Positions 26,016 to 33,419 of a stretch of DNA of 64,000 bases are shown one piece after another. The notes beneath the pieces are model-generated. The model worked only from the letters and a program-made list of their open reading frames with translations. It had not been told where the DNA came from and ran no database searches. Source of the DNA: Flavimobilis soli (GTDB lineage: Bacteria > Actinomycetota > Actinomycetes > Actinomycetales > Cellulomonadaceae); assembly GCF_002564025.1 (NCBI RefSeq), contig NZ_PDJH01000001.1, positions 1,426,001 to 1,490,000 of the forward strand. The letters are read 5' to 3'. Position numbers and translations under genes: made by a program. Numbering within the stretch: the stretch's first letter is position 1; each line of letters starts with the position of its first letter.

Positions 26016-27667
26016 CCGACTACCTGCGCTCGATGCGCGACCTCCTCCCCTCGCGCGACGACCTCGACCTGCGGCCCGCGACGTTCCGCGCCGACCTCCT
26101 CGCCGGCATCACGGTCGGTGTCGTCGCGCTGCCGCTCGCGCTCGCGTTCGGTGTCAGCTCGGGCGTCGGGCCCGCCGCGGGCCTCGTCACCGCGGTCGTC
26201 GCGGGGATCGTCGCCGCGGTGTTCGGCGGCTCCCGGGTCCAGGTGTCCGGGCCGACGGGCGCGATGGCCGTCGTCCTTGCGCCTCTCGTCGCCGCGCACG
26301 GCGCGGCCTCCGTGCCGATCGTCGCCGTCCTCGCGGGCGCGATCGTCCTCGTCGCCGGGGGCGCGCGCCTCGGCCGCGCGGTCGCGTTCATCCCCTGGCC
26401 CGTCGTCGAGGGCTTCACGCTCGGCATCGCCGCGATCATCTTCCTGCAGCAGGTGCCCGCAGCGGTCGACGTCGACGCGCCCGTGGGCGGCAACCCGCTC
26501 GTCACCGCGGTGCGCGCGGTGAGCGACGCCGGGTCTGCGGTCGCGTGGAGCCTCGGCGGGGTCGCGGTCGTCGCGGCGATCATGCTGCTCCTCCCTCGCG
26601 TCGCCCCCGGTCTACCGGCGTCGCTCGTCGCGGTCGTCGTCGTCACCGTCGCCGCTGAGCTGCTCGACGCCCCGCTCGCACGCATCGGGGCGCTGCCCGA
26701 CGGGCTCCCGGCGCCGTCCGCCCCCGACCTGTCGCTGGGGCTGCTGCGCGACCTCGCCGGACCGGCCCTCGCCGTCGCGGCGCTCGCCGCGATCGAGTCG
26801 CTGCTCTCGGCGCGCGTCGCCTCGGCGATGCCGAGCGACCTGCCCGACGACGCACGTCGCTACGACCCGGACCGCGAGCTGGTCGGCCAGGGCCTCGCGT
26901 CGCTCGCCTCGGGCCTGTTCGGCGGCATGCCCGCGACCGGCGCGATCGCCCGCACCGCCGTGAACGTACGAGCAGGAGCGCGCACCCGCACGGCCGCCGT
27001 CGTGCACGGGCTCGTCATTCTTGGGGTCATCTACCTCGCGACCGGGCCGGTCGCGCGCATCCCGCTGAGCGCGCTCGCCGGGGTCCTCATGGTCACGGCG
27101 GTACGCATGGTCAACGTGCCCGCCTCCCGCGCGGTCCTGACGACGACGCGCGGCAGCGCACTCGTGCTGGTGGTGACCGCCGCAGTGACGATCGCCGTCG
27201 ACCTGATCGACGCCGTGCAGGTCGGCCTGGTCGTCGCCGCGTTCCTGACCCTGCGGAGCGTCGCGAAGGCGTCCTCCGTCGACCGCGAGCCGCTCCCAGG
27301 ACCTGCACAGCCGGGGGACGAGCACATCGCCCTGTTCCGGTTCGACGGCGCCCTGTTCTTCGGCGCCGCCGAGCGCATCGCCGAGAAGGTGCGCTCGGAC
27401 CATGACGCGCACGTCGTGGTGCTGCGGCTCTCGCAGCTGCGGATGATCGACGCGACGGGCGCCAACGCGCTCGCCGAGCTCGTCGCGGACCTCGAACGCT
27501 CGGGTGTCACGGTGCTGGTGAAGGGCATCCAGCCGCGGCACCTGCAGATGCTGACCCGGGTGGGTGTGCTCGACAACCTCCGCCACGAGGAGCACCTGTT
27601 CGAGTCCCTCGACCTCGCCGTCGCGCACGCCCGCAGCCATGTCGCACGCGAGGGCTCAGCGCGCTAG
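26012..27667 (+). CDS. SulP family anion transporter with STAS domain
   Basis: 551 residues. About 12-14 transmembrane helices (residues 25-420) containing GVVALPLALAFGVSSGVGPAAGLVTA and QVSGPTGAM, then a cytosolic STAS domain (about 440-545: LFRFDGALFFGAAERI, LRMIDATGANAL). SulP proteins carry sulfate, bicarbonate or carboxylates. ArsR-linked actinobacterial members are often predicted bicarbonate or sulfate carriers; which one cannot be decided here. Coupled to arsR. Confidence 0.88.
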   Translation: MTDYLRSMRDLLPSRDDLDLRPATFRADLLAGITVGVVALPLALAFGVSSGVGPAAGLVTAVVAGIVAAVFGGSRVQVSGPTGAMAVVLAPLVAAHGAASVPIVAVLAGAIVLVAGGARLGRAVAFIPWPVVEGFTLGIAAIIFLQQVPAAVDVDAPVGGNPLVTAVRAVSDAGSAVAWSLGGVAVVAAIMLLLPRVAPGLPASLVAVVVVTVAAELLDAPLARIGALPDGLPAPSAPDLSLGLLRDLAGPALAVAALAAIESLLSARVASAMPSDLPDDARRYDPDRELVGQGLASLASGLFGGMPATGAIARTAVNVRAGARTRTAAVVHGLVILGVIYLATGPVARIPLSALAGVLMVTAVRMVNVPASRAVLTTTRGSALVLVVTAAVTIAVDLIDAVQVGLVVAAFLTLRSVAKASSVDREPLPGPAQPGDEHIALFRFDGALFFGAAERIAEKVRSDHDAHVVVLRLSQLRMIDATGANALAELVADLERSGVTVLVKGIQPRHLQMLTRVGVLDNLRHEEHLFESLDLAVAHARSHVAREGSAR

Positions 27668-27687
27668 GACAGCGCGCCGAGCCCTCG
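27649..27687. terminator. convergent terminator between sulP and the secreted protein gene
   Basis: 16-bp stem with one mismatch (27649-27664 with 27672-27687). The sulP stop codon sits in the loop region. Confidence 0.7.
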
Positions 27688-27705
27688 CCACGGGACGGGC
27701 CCGGA

Positions 27706-29205
27706 CTACTTCACAGTGATGGACGACAGCTTCGTCGTCTTGCCCTTCTTCACGGTGATGACCTTCGACTTCTTGAGCGTCTTGCCCTTGTAGTAGGCGT
27801 CCCGGTAGCCGCCGGTGGTGAACCGGTCCCCCTGGTGCGTGAGGTCCCGAACGATGACGCGGTAGCGTCCCGGTGCGATCTCGCCCATCACGAAGCGCCC
27901 CGAGTCGTCGGCGCGGCGCTCGTACCGAGCCTTGGTGCCGACGCCCTTGAGGATCACCGTGCCGGGGTAGCCCTTGCCGCCAGCCCTGACCTTCCCCGAC
28001 ACCTGGCCGCCCGCGGGGCGGACGGCGACCGTCGTCGTGCGTCCGGCCTGGACCTTGACCTTGCGGACGTACTCACGATCGGCCGCTGCCAGACGCAGCG
28101 TGTAGGTTCCCGTGGGCACGTCGGCGAACTTCCACCCGTCGGCACGCGCGACACGCGGACCCGAAGAGCTCCACAGCTCGACGTCCAGGAAGCTCTGGTC
28201 CTTCAGGAAGCGGCCGATCACCACCTTGACGGTCCCGGCCTTCGCGGGCTTCTTGAGCGTCAGGCTCGTCGTCGCCTTCTCCCCGGCACCGACGGTGACC
28301 TTGACCGACTGCCGGGTCGCCGGGACGTAGACCTCGTACGTGCCGGCGGCGAGGTAGCGGAAGACGGCGTCGCGCGACCCCGGGTCGTCCCACACCTGGT
28401 TCTCGGCGATGTATGCGCCGCGGGAGTCCTTCAGGTGGACCGGGGTGGTGTGGTTGTCCTCGCCCATGACGCCGGAGAAGGAGACCTGGACGGTCGAGGT
28501 GCCAGCGCGCTGGATCGCCACCTTGCCGAGATCGAGGTTCTTGCCCTTGCGCACGGCCTTGGTCTTGATGGTGGTGGTGTAGCCGCGCCCGAACGTGAGC
28601 TCGTACGCATCCTTGCCCTTGACGCCGAGCGTGAACCGGCCGTCCGCGTCAGTCGTCCACCTCGCAGCGTCGGTGCCGATGACGGCCGTCGCGTCGACGC
28701 GCACGCCGCGCACCGGGTTGCCAGCCTTGTCGACGAGCCGGCCGCTGATTCTCGCCGCCGGGACCACCCGCACCGGCGTGATGTTCTCGACGACGTGGGC
28801 GCCGGCGGCGACGGTGACGGGCTTGGCCCTGCTCATGGAGGTCACGCCGCCGGAGTAGGAGGTCTTCGTCGCTTCCTGGCCTGCGGTCCCCTTCGCGACC
28901 TTGATGATGTACATCCCCGGGTCGACGGCGAGGGTGTACCGACCGTCGCTGTCCGTCCTGGTCGCGGCGGGCCCGTAGGCGTAGCCACCCTCGACCGCCT
29001 CGTAGGCCCTGACGCCGACGCCTGCCACCGGGTTCGAGCCGATCGCGACGCGTCCCGAGATCGTCTGTGCGGCTGCCTCGTCCTGAGTCAGCACCTGCGC
29101 GTCGACGAGGCTGGGTGTCGCGGCCTGCGCCGGCACCGCCCCTGCGACGGCCCCGGTCAGCGCCAGCGCCGCACCGACAGCCCCCGCCATGACACGTCTG
29201 ATCAT
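27706..29205 (-). CDS. secreted carboxypeptidase-regulatory-like/Cna-B repeat protein 1
   Basis: 499 residues. Sec signal peptide with AQA|A cleavage near residue 28, then several prealbumin-like beta-sandwich units (about 47-115, 150-215, 230-330, 400-450) marked by DSDGRYTLAVDPG and DADGRFTLGVKG. The C-terminal 45 residues (PGRYRVIVRDL, DAYYKGKTLKKS, ITVKKGKTTKLS) are almost the same in two neighbouring genes. No LPxTG anchor. Start ATG at 29205 with GCAGGGGAAA. Probably an extracellular or wall-associated structural protein; ligand unknown. Confidence 0.75.
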   Translation of the reverse strand: MIRRVMAGAVGAALALTGAVAGAVPAQAATPSLVDAQVLTQDEAAAQTISGRVAIGSNPVAGVGVRAYEAVEGGYAYGPAATRTDSDGRYTLAVDPGMYIIKVAKGTAGQEATKTSYSGGVTSMSRAKPVTVAAGAHVVENITPVRVVPAARISGRLVDKAGNPVRGVRVDATAVIGTDAARWTTDADGRFTLGVKGKDAYELTFGRGYTTTIKTKAVRKGKNLDLGKVAIQRAGTSTVQVSFSGVMGEDNHTTPVHLKDSRGAYIAENQVWDDPGSRDAVFRYLAAGTYEVYVPATRQSVKVTVGAGEKATTSLTLKKPAKAGTVKVVIGRFLKDQSFLDVELWSSSGPRVARADGWKFADVPTGTYTLRLAAADREYVRKVKVQAGRTTTVAVRPAGGQVSGKVRAGGKGYPGTVILKGVGTKARYERRADDSGRFVMGEIAPGRYRVIVRDLTHQGDRFTTGGYRDAYYKGKTLKKSKVITVKKGKTTKLSSITVK

Positions 29206-29266
29206 GAGTTTCCCCTGCTCTCTGTCTGGTTGGAAGCGGTCGGGCCCGGAGGCCCGACCGCGATCG

Positions 29267-30478
29267 TCACTTCATCGTGATAGTCGACAGCTTCGTCGTC
29301 TTGCCCCTCTTCACCGTGATGATCGTCGACTTCTTGAGCGTCTTGCCCTTGTAGTAGGCGTCCTTGGCTCCGCCGCGCGTGAACTTGCGGCCAGCCTCGT
29401 CGACGTCGCGGACGATCACGCGGTACCGGCCGGGCGCGATACGGCGCCCGACGAGCTCTCCAGTCTTCTCGGACACCCGGAACTCGTAACGCTTCGCCGT
29501 CCCGACGCCCTTGAGGATCACCAGGGGGGAGTGCGCTGCCGAGGGGGCCTTGACCTTGACCTTGACGGCACCGCCGAAGCGGAGCGGGAGGACCGCCGTG
29601 GTCGTCCTTCCGGCACGTACCTTCACCTTCGTGACGACGTCGCCTGACGCGCGGTGTGCGGTCACCGTGTACGTGCCGACGGGCAGGTCACGGACCGGGT
29701 GGGACTCGCTCGCGTACTGGCCGCTGATGTCCAGCCCTGCTGCGTTGCTCACGACGAAGGTCTCGACGCGCAGCCCACGGGCCGTCTTGACCACCAGGTT
29801 CCCGCGCTTCGCGGGCTTCTTGAGCTTCAAGGTCCGCTTCGCGGTCTCGCCCTTGCCGACAGTGATGACGAGGGACTGCCCGGTGGCGGGCACGACGACG
29901 CGGTAGCGGCCGGGGGCGATGTCCCGGAAGTAGGCGGTCCTCTTGGTGTCGATGTCCTGGTAGACGCTGTCGACCTTGACGTAGTCCCCACGGTTGTTCT
30001 TGAGGTAGATGTACGCAGGATCTTCCTCCCCAGAACCGACCGCTCGGAGGTTGGAGATCTTGACCTCGATGTGGGACGTGCCCCAGCTCGCCGGAGGTAC
30101 GAGCTTGACCGTGCCCACGTCCGTGCGAGCCCCCGCCGCGACGCGCGGGGTCTTCAGGCTGAGGTCGTACGTGATGCCCCCGCCGACGTCGGGCGCGTCG
30201 AAGGACAGCGCGTAGCTGCCCTCGCGGGCAACCTCGATCTCGAACCGTCCGTCGGCACCGCTCGCGGCGGTCGATGCGTCGTTCGTGCGGGTGGCCCACA
30301 CGGTCACGTCCGGGATCGGGTCGCCGTCTCGGCCGACGACCTTGCCGACGATCGTCGAGACCGCGCTCTCCTGCGCGGCTGCGCTGACGTGAGCAGCCTG
30401 AGCGGGTGTCAGCCCGGCTGACGCCCCCGTGAGCGCGAGCGCCCCGCTGACCACGAACACCATGACACGTCTGAACAC
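29267..30478 (-). CDS. secreted carboxypeptidase-regulatory-like/Cna-B repeat protein 2
   Basis: 403 residues, paralogue of the downstream gene. Signal peptide with AQA|A near residue 27. A beta-sandwich GKVVGRDGDPIPDVTVWATR...GADGRFEIEVAREG comes first, then Ig-like strands, with the shared C-terminus DAYYKGKTLKKSTIITVKRG. GTG at 30478 chosen for signal peptide position and CAGGGGG upstream. It lacks one beta-sandwich unit compared with protein 1. Separated from aroG by a hairpin. Confidence 0.72.
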   Translation of the reverse strand: MFRRVMVFVVSGALALTGASAGLTPAQAAHVSAAAQESAVSTIVGKVVGRDGDPIPDVTVWATRTNDASTAASGADGRFEIEVAREGSYALSFDAPDVGGGITYDLSLKTPRVAAGARTDVGTVKLVPPASWGTSHIEVKISNLRAVGSGEEDPAYIYLKNNRGDYVKVDSVYQDIDTKRTAYFRDIAPGRYRVVVPATGQSLVITVGKGETAKRTLKLKKPAKRGNLVVKTARGLRVETFVVSNAAGLDISGQYASESHPVRDLPVGTYTVTAHRASGDVVTKVKVRAGRTTTAVLPLRFGGAVKVKVKAPSAAHSPLVILKGVGTAKRYEFRVSEKTGELVGRRIAPGRYRVIVRDVDEAGRKFTRGGAKDAYYKGKTLKKSTIITVKRGKTTKLSTITMK

Positions 30479-30544
30479 GACAGCCCCCTGCAGCTCGACA
30501 ACGTTTCGAGCAACGTACCGCGAAGGGCTGACCTGCGGCAGGGC

Positions 30545-30586
30545 CCGGAGGTGGCCGAGGTGTGAAGACCTCGGCCAGGCCTCCGG
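30545..30586 (-). terminator. terminator of the DAHP synthase gene
   Basis: Long hairpin: 30545-30561 pairs with 30568-30586 with a small bulge (CCGGAGG...CCTCCGG outer arms, GGCCGAGGT/ACCTCGGCC inner). Confidence 0.65.
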
Positions 30587-30606
30587 GACCTTCCGTGCGA
30601 GTGGCG

Positions 30607-31689
30607 TCAGGCGTTGCTGCCGCGGCGTGCGCGGACGTCCGCGGCGAGCTCGCGCAGGAGCGTCGCCGTCGTCTCCCAGTCGATGCACGCGTCGGTGACG
30701 GACTGGCCGTAGGTCAGGCCGCTCGGCGCGGGCTTCTGCGCACCCGCGACGATGAAGCTCTCCATCATGATCCCGGCGATGCCCGCGTTGCCTGCTGCGA
30801 TCGAGGCGCCGATCTCGCGGACGACCTCGGCCTGGCGGACGTGCGACTTGCCAGAGTTGCCGTGCGACGCGTCGATCATGAGGCGCGGCTCGAGGCCCGC
30901 AGCCGTCACGACGTCGAGCGCCGCGGCGACGGACGCGTCGTCGTAGTTGGGTCCGCCGCGGCCGCCGCGGAGGATGACGTGGCAGTCAGGGTTGCCGGCC
31001 GTCGCTACGGCCGCAGCGCGGCCGGCGGAGTCGATCCCGAAGAACGTGTGCTCGGCCGCGGCGGTGATGCAGCCGTCGACGGCGATCTGGACGTCGCCGT
31101 CCGTCGCGTTCTTGAAGCCGACCGGCATGGACAGTCCGGACGCGAGCTGGCGGTGCACCTGCGACTCGGCGTTCCGGGCGCCGATCGCGCCCCACGAGAC
31201 GGCGTCGGCGATGAACTGCGGGCTCGTCGGCTCGAGGAACTCGCAGGCTGCCGGCACGCCCTCGTCGAGCACGCCGAGCAGGACCTCGCGAGCGAGGCGC
31301 AGGCCGCGCTGGATGTCGTGCGTCCCGTCGAGGCCGGGGTCGTTGATGAGGCCCTTCCAGCCAACCGTCGTGCGGGGCTTCTCGAAGTACACGCGCATGA
31401 CCACGCACAGGTCCTCGGCGAGCTCGGGCACGAGGGCCGCGAGGCGACGCGCGTAGTCGAGTGCCGCGTCGGCGTCGTGCACCGAGCACGGCCCGACGAC
31501 GACGAGCAGCCGGTCGTCGATGCCGCTGAGCACTGCGCGGACCTCGTCGCGCGAGCGCGCCACGAGGTCGGCGTTCGCGCCGCTCAGGGGCAGGTCGGCG
31601 AGCATCTCCGCGGGGGTGGGCAGCGGTGCGAGCTCGCGGACGCGAAGGTCGCTGGTGCTGGGGGCCGCGAGAGGTGCGGTGGCGGTCAT
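30607..31689 (-). CDS. aroG: 3-deoxy-7-phosphoheptulonate synthase (DAHP synthase, class I)
   Basis: 360 residues, class I AroF/G/H type. VVGPCSVHD, YFEKPRTTVGWKGLINDP, GARNAESQVHR, ILRGGRGGPNY and DASHGNSGK cover the phosphoenolpyruvate, metal and erythrose-4-phosphate sites. It catalyses the first step of the shikimate pathway. Its 5' leader carries an aromatic-codon mini-ORF and a hairpin terminator, so control by aromatic aminoacyl-tRNA supply is likely. Inserted between paralogous secreted-protein genes. Confidence 0.95.
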   Translation of the reverse strand: MTATAPLAAPSTSDLRVRELAPLPTPAEMLADLPLSGANADLVARSRDEVRAVLSGIDDRLLVVVGPCSVHDADAALDYARRLAALVPELAEDLCVVMRVYFEKPRTTVGWKGLINDPGLDGTHDIQRGLRLAREVLLGVLDEGVPAACEFLEPTSPQFIADAVSWGAIGARNAESQVHRQLASGLSMPVGFKNATDGDVQIAVDGCITAAAEHTFFGIDSAGRAAAVATAGNPDCHVILRGGRGGPNYDDASVAAALDVVTAAGLEPRLMIDASHGNSGKSHVRQAEVVREIGASIAAGNAGIAGIMMESFIVAGAQKPAPSGLTYGQSVTDACIDWETTATLLRELAADVRARRGSNA

Positions 31690-31787
31690 GGTCGGGCTCC
31701 GATTCCTTGGGTCTGGTCAGGTGCGGCCTGCTCAGACGGAGCCTCGGCGGCCGTCCCGCTCGCGGAGTCGGCCCGTCTGAACGACGA

Positions 31788-31816
31788 AGGGCCGAGACGT
31801 CTCGCGTCTCAGCCCT
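31788..31816 (-). terminator. attenuator terminator in the aroG leader
   Basis: 12-bp stem (31788-31799 with 31805-31816, one G-U) and 5-nt loop, followed in the transcript by UUCGUCGUU. It lies between the leader peptide stop (31841) and the aroG start (31689), the right place for an attenuator. Confidence 0.7.
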
Positions 31817-31819
31817 GTG

Positions 31820-31876
31820 CTGGCTCCGGGTGGATGTTGGTCAGGCAGCAGCCCGCTCGGCCCCACCAGGAGCCAG
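31820..31876 (-). promoter_or_regulatory. competing hairpin spanning the aromatic leader ORF
   Basis: 14-bp stem with one mismatch joins 31863-31876 (codons within the leader peptide) to 31820-31833 (just upstream of the terminator). A ribosome paused at the Trp/Tyr codons (31886-31894) would mask its 5' arm. A strong 2:3-type antiterminator is not obvious: only about 4 bp, AGCC/GGCU. Confidence 0.5.
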
Positions 31877-31906
31877 CGTAAAGCGCCAATACCAACGGTT
31901 GTTCAT
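31841..31906 (-). CDS. aromatic leader peptide of aroG
   Basis: 21 codons starting MNNRWYWRFTLAPGG: Trp5, Tyr6, Trp7 and Phe9 clustered (TGG TAT TGG CGC TTT). ATG at 31906, TGA at 31841-31843. TAGCCT (31914-31919) ends 7 nt upstream and no SD exists, so it is probably a leaderless ORF at the very 5' end of the transcript. It is followed by two alternative hairpins and aroG. Trp/Tyr/Phe-rich leader peptides controlling aromatic biosynthesis are an established attenuation principle; operation here is inference. Confidence 0.75.
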   Translation of the reverse strand: MNNRWYWRFTLAPGGAERAAA

Positions 31907-31978
31907 GTCGGGGAGGCTAGCACAGCGTCCCAGGGAGCGAACAGGCCATCTCATCGCTGGCATCGCCTCCCGTCGGCG

Positions 31979-33208
31979 TCAGCGGAAGACGAGGGAGCTC
32001 AAGCGCGTCGTCTTGCCCTTCTTCACGGTGATAATGCGCGAGGACCTCAGCGACGTGCCGCCGTAGTAGGCGTCCGCGTAGCCGCCGATCGTGAACTTCG
32101 TCCCCGTCCAGGAGGAGGCGTCCCTGCCGATCACCCGGTAGCGACCGGGCTCGACGTAGGCGATCCGGTAGCTGCCGTCGTCGCTCACCCTGGCCTCGTA
32201 GCGCGTGGAGGACCCGACCTTCTTCAGGATGACCTTGCCCGGGTATCCCTTCGATCCTGCCCTGAGCACGCCTTTCACGATCCCGCCGTCGGGGCTGAGG
32301 GTGACGGTCGTGGTGCGGCCGGCGCGGATCTTCGCCTTGGCGCCGAACTGGTTCGAACCAGAGCTGCCGGTCACGGTGTAGCTGCCCGGCGGGAGATCCT
32401 CGATCTGCGTGGAGTCCAGGACGCGGACGACGCGGCCCTTGGCGTCGGTCAGCTTGACCTGCCACACCTTCGTGGCGGCACCCTTCAACCTGATGCGGAG
32501 GTCACCGCCGTCGGCGGGACGCGCGACCGCGAGGCTCTTGGTCGCGGTCTTGCCCTTGCCGACGTTCACGACGACCGACTGCCCGGTCGCCGGCACCTCG
32601 ATGCGGTACCGGCCTGCTGCGACGTTGGTGAACGTGTGCGAGAGCTTCTTGTCGATGTCGTCGTAGAGCGCGGTGCTGGCGACGTACTGACCACGAGCGT
32701 CCTTGAGGTGGACGTACAGCCGGTCTTCCTCGTGGCTGTACACACCCGTCGTCGTGAGCTTGATGCTCGACGAGCCGAAGCCCGCAGGATGCTTGAGCCT
32801 GACCGTCCCCAGCTTCGCGCGCTTGCCCTTGCCCACCGTGACCTTGACGGTGGTGACGAACCTCTGGCCGGTCGTGTGGGGCGGCCGGCCTTCGAACCAC
32901 AGCTCGAAGGTCCCGCTGCGCTTCAACGCGATGGCGAACGCTCCGCTCTTGCCCGTGCGGTCGGTGCCGTAGCCGCCGTGGCCCACCCCTTGGGCAGTGA
33001 CCTCGATCCCGCGCAGCGGCTCTCCGGCGGCGTCGACGAGCCGTCCCGAGATCGACGCAACAGGATCCTTCGCGCTCGCGACGCCAGGCGCGACACGCGC
33101 CACGTCTCGCTCTACCGCCGCGAAGCCTGCCTGAGCCGGCGCAGCGGCACCCAAGCCTGCCAACGCGACGGCTACGCCGATACCTGCAGCGATGAGCTTC
33201 CTCAGCAT
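31979..33208 (-). CDS. secreted carboxypeptidase-regulatory-like/Cna-B repeat protein 3
   Basis: 409 residues, third paralogue. Signal peptide with AQA|G near residue 28. A beta-sandwich SGRLVDAAGEPLRGIEVTAQG comes first, then Lys-rich Ig-like strands, and the conserved C-terminus DAYYGGTSLRSSRIITVKKG, more diverged than in proteins 1 and 2. ATG at 33208 with CAGGGGG upstream, the same RBS context as its paralogues. TACGGT about 55 nt upstream may be the -10. Lies upstream of the aroG leader on the same strand. Confidence 0.72.
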   Translation of the reverse strand: MLRKLIAAGIGVAVALAGLGAAAPAQAGFAAVERDVARVAPGVASAKDPVASISGRLVDAAGEPLRGIEVTAQGVGHGGYGTDRTGKSGAFAIALKRSGTFELWFEGRPPHTTGQRFVTTVKVTVGKGKRAKLGTVRLKHPAGFGSSSIKLTTTGVYSHEEDRLYVHLKDARGQYVASTALYDDIDKKLSHTFTNVAAGRYRIEVPATGQSVVVNVGKGKTATKSLAVARPADGGDLRIRLKGAATKVWQVKLTDAKGRVVRVLDSTQIEDLPPGSYTVTGSSGSNQFGAKAKIRAGRTTTVTLSPDGGIVKGVLRAGSKGYPGKVILKKVGSSTRYEARVSDDGSYRIAYVEPGRYRVIGRDASSWTGTKFTIGGYADAYYGGTSLRSSRIITVKKGKTTRLSSLVFR

Positions 33209-33346
33209 GATTCCCCCTGCTGTCGACGGACGAAGTCGTCCATCCTCGACCGTACCGGGACAGCGCGCTGCGAGACAGCCCCAGCGGGACGCGCTCCGGA
33301 CCTGCGCCCCGTTGCTACTTGGGCCGAAAGTCCCATCCCATCCGAA

Positions 33347-33394
33347 CCACTACATCTAGTCTACTTACACGAAGGTAAGCACAAGATGTAGTGG
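33347..33394. promoter_or_regulatory. pair of NrdR boxes upstream of nrdD
   Basis: CCACTACATCTAGTCT (33347-33362) and GCACAAGATGTAGTGG (33379-33394) both fit the NrdR palindrome acaCwAtATaTwGtgt. Their centres are 32 bp apart, three helical turns. They precede the nrdD start by 26 nt. NrdR represses ribonucleotide reductase genes when dATP is high. Confidence 0.85.
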
Positions 33395-33419
33395 CTACAG
33401 GGACTGAGGCGGACAAGAG

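Noticed and set aside
31690-31787. Additional small gene between the aroG attenuator and aroG
   Set aside because: No start codon with SD or -10 geometry. The segment is explained as the 5' untranslated region of aroG.
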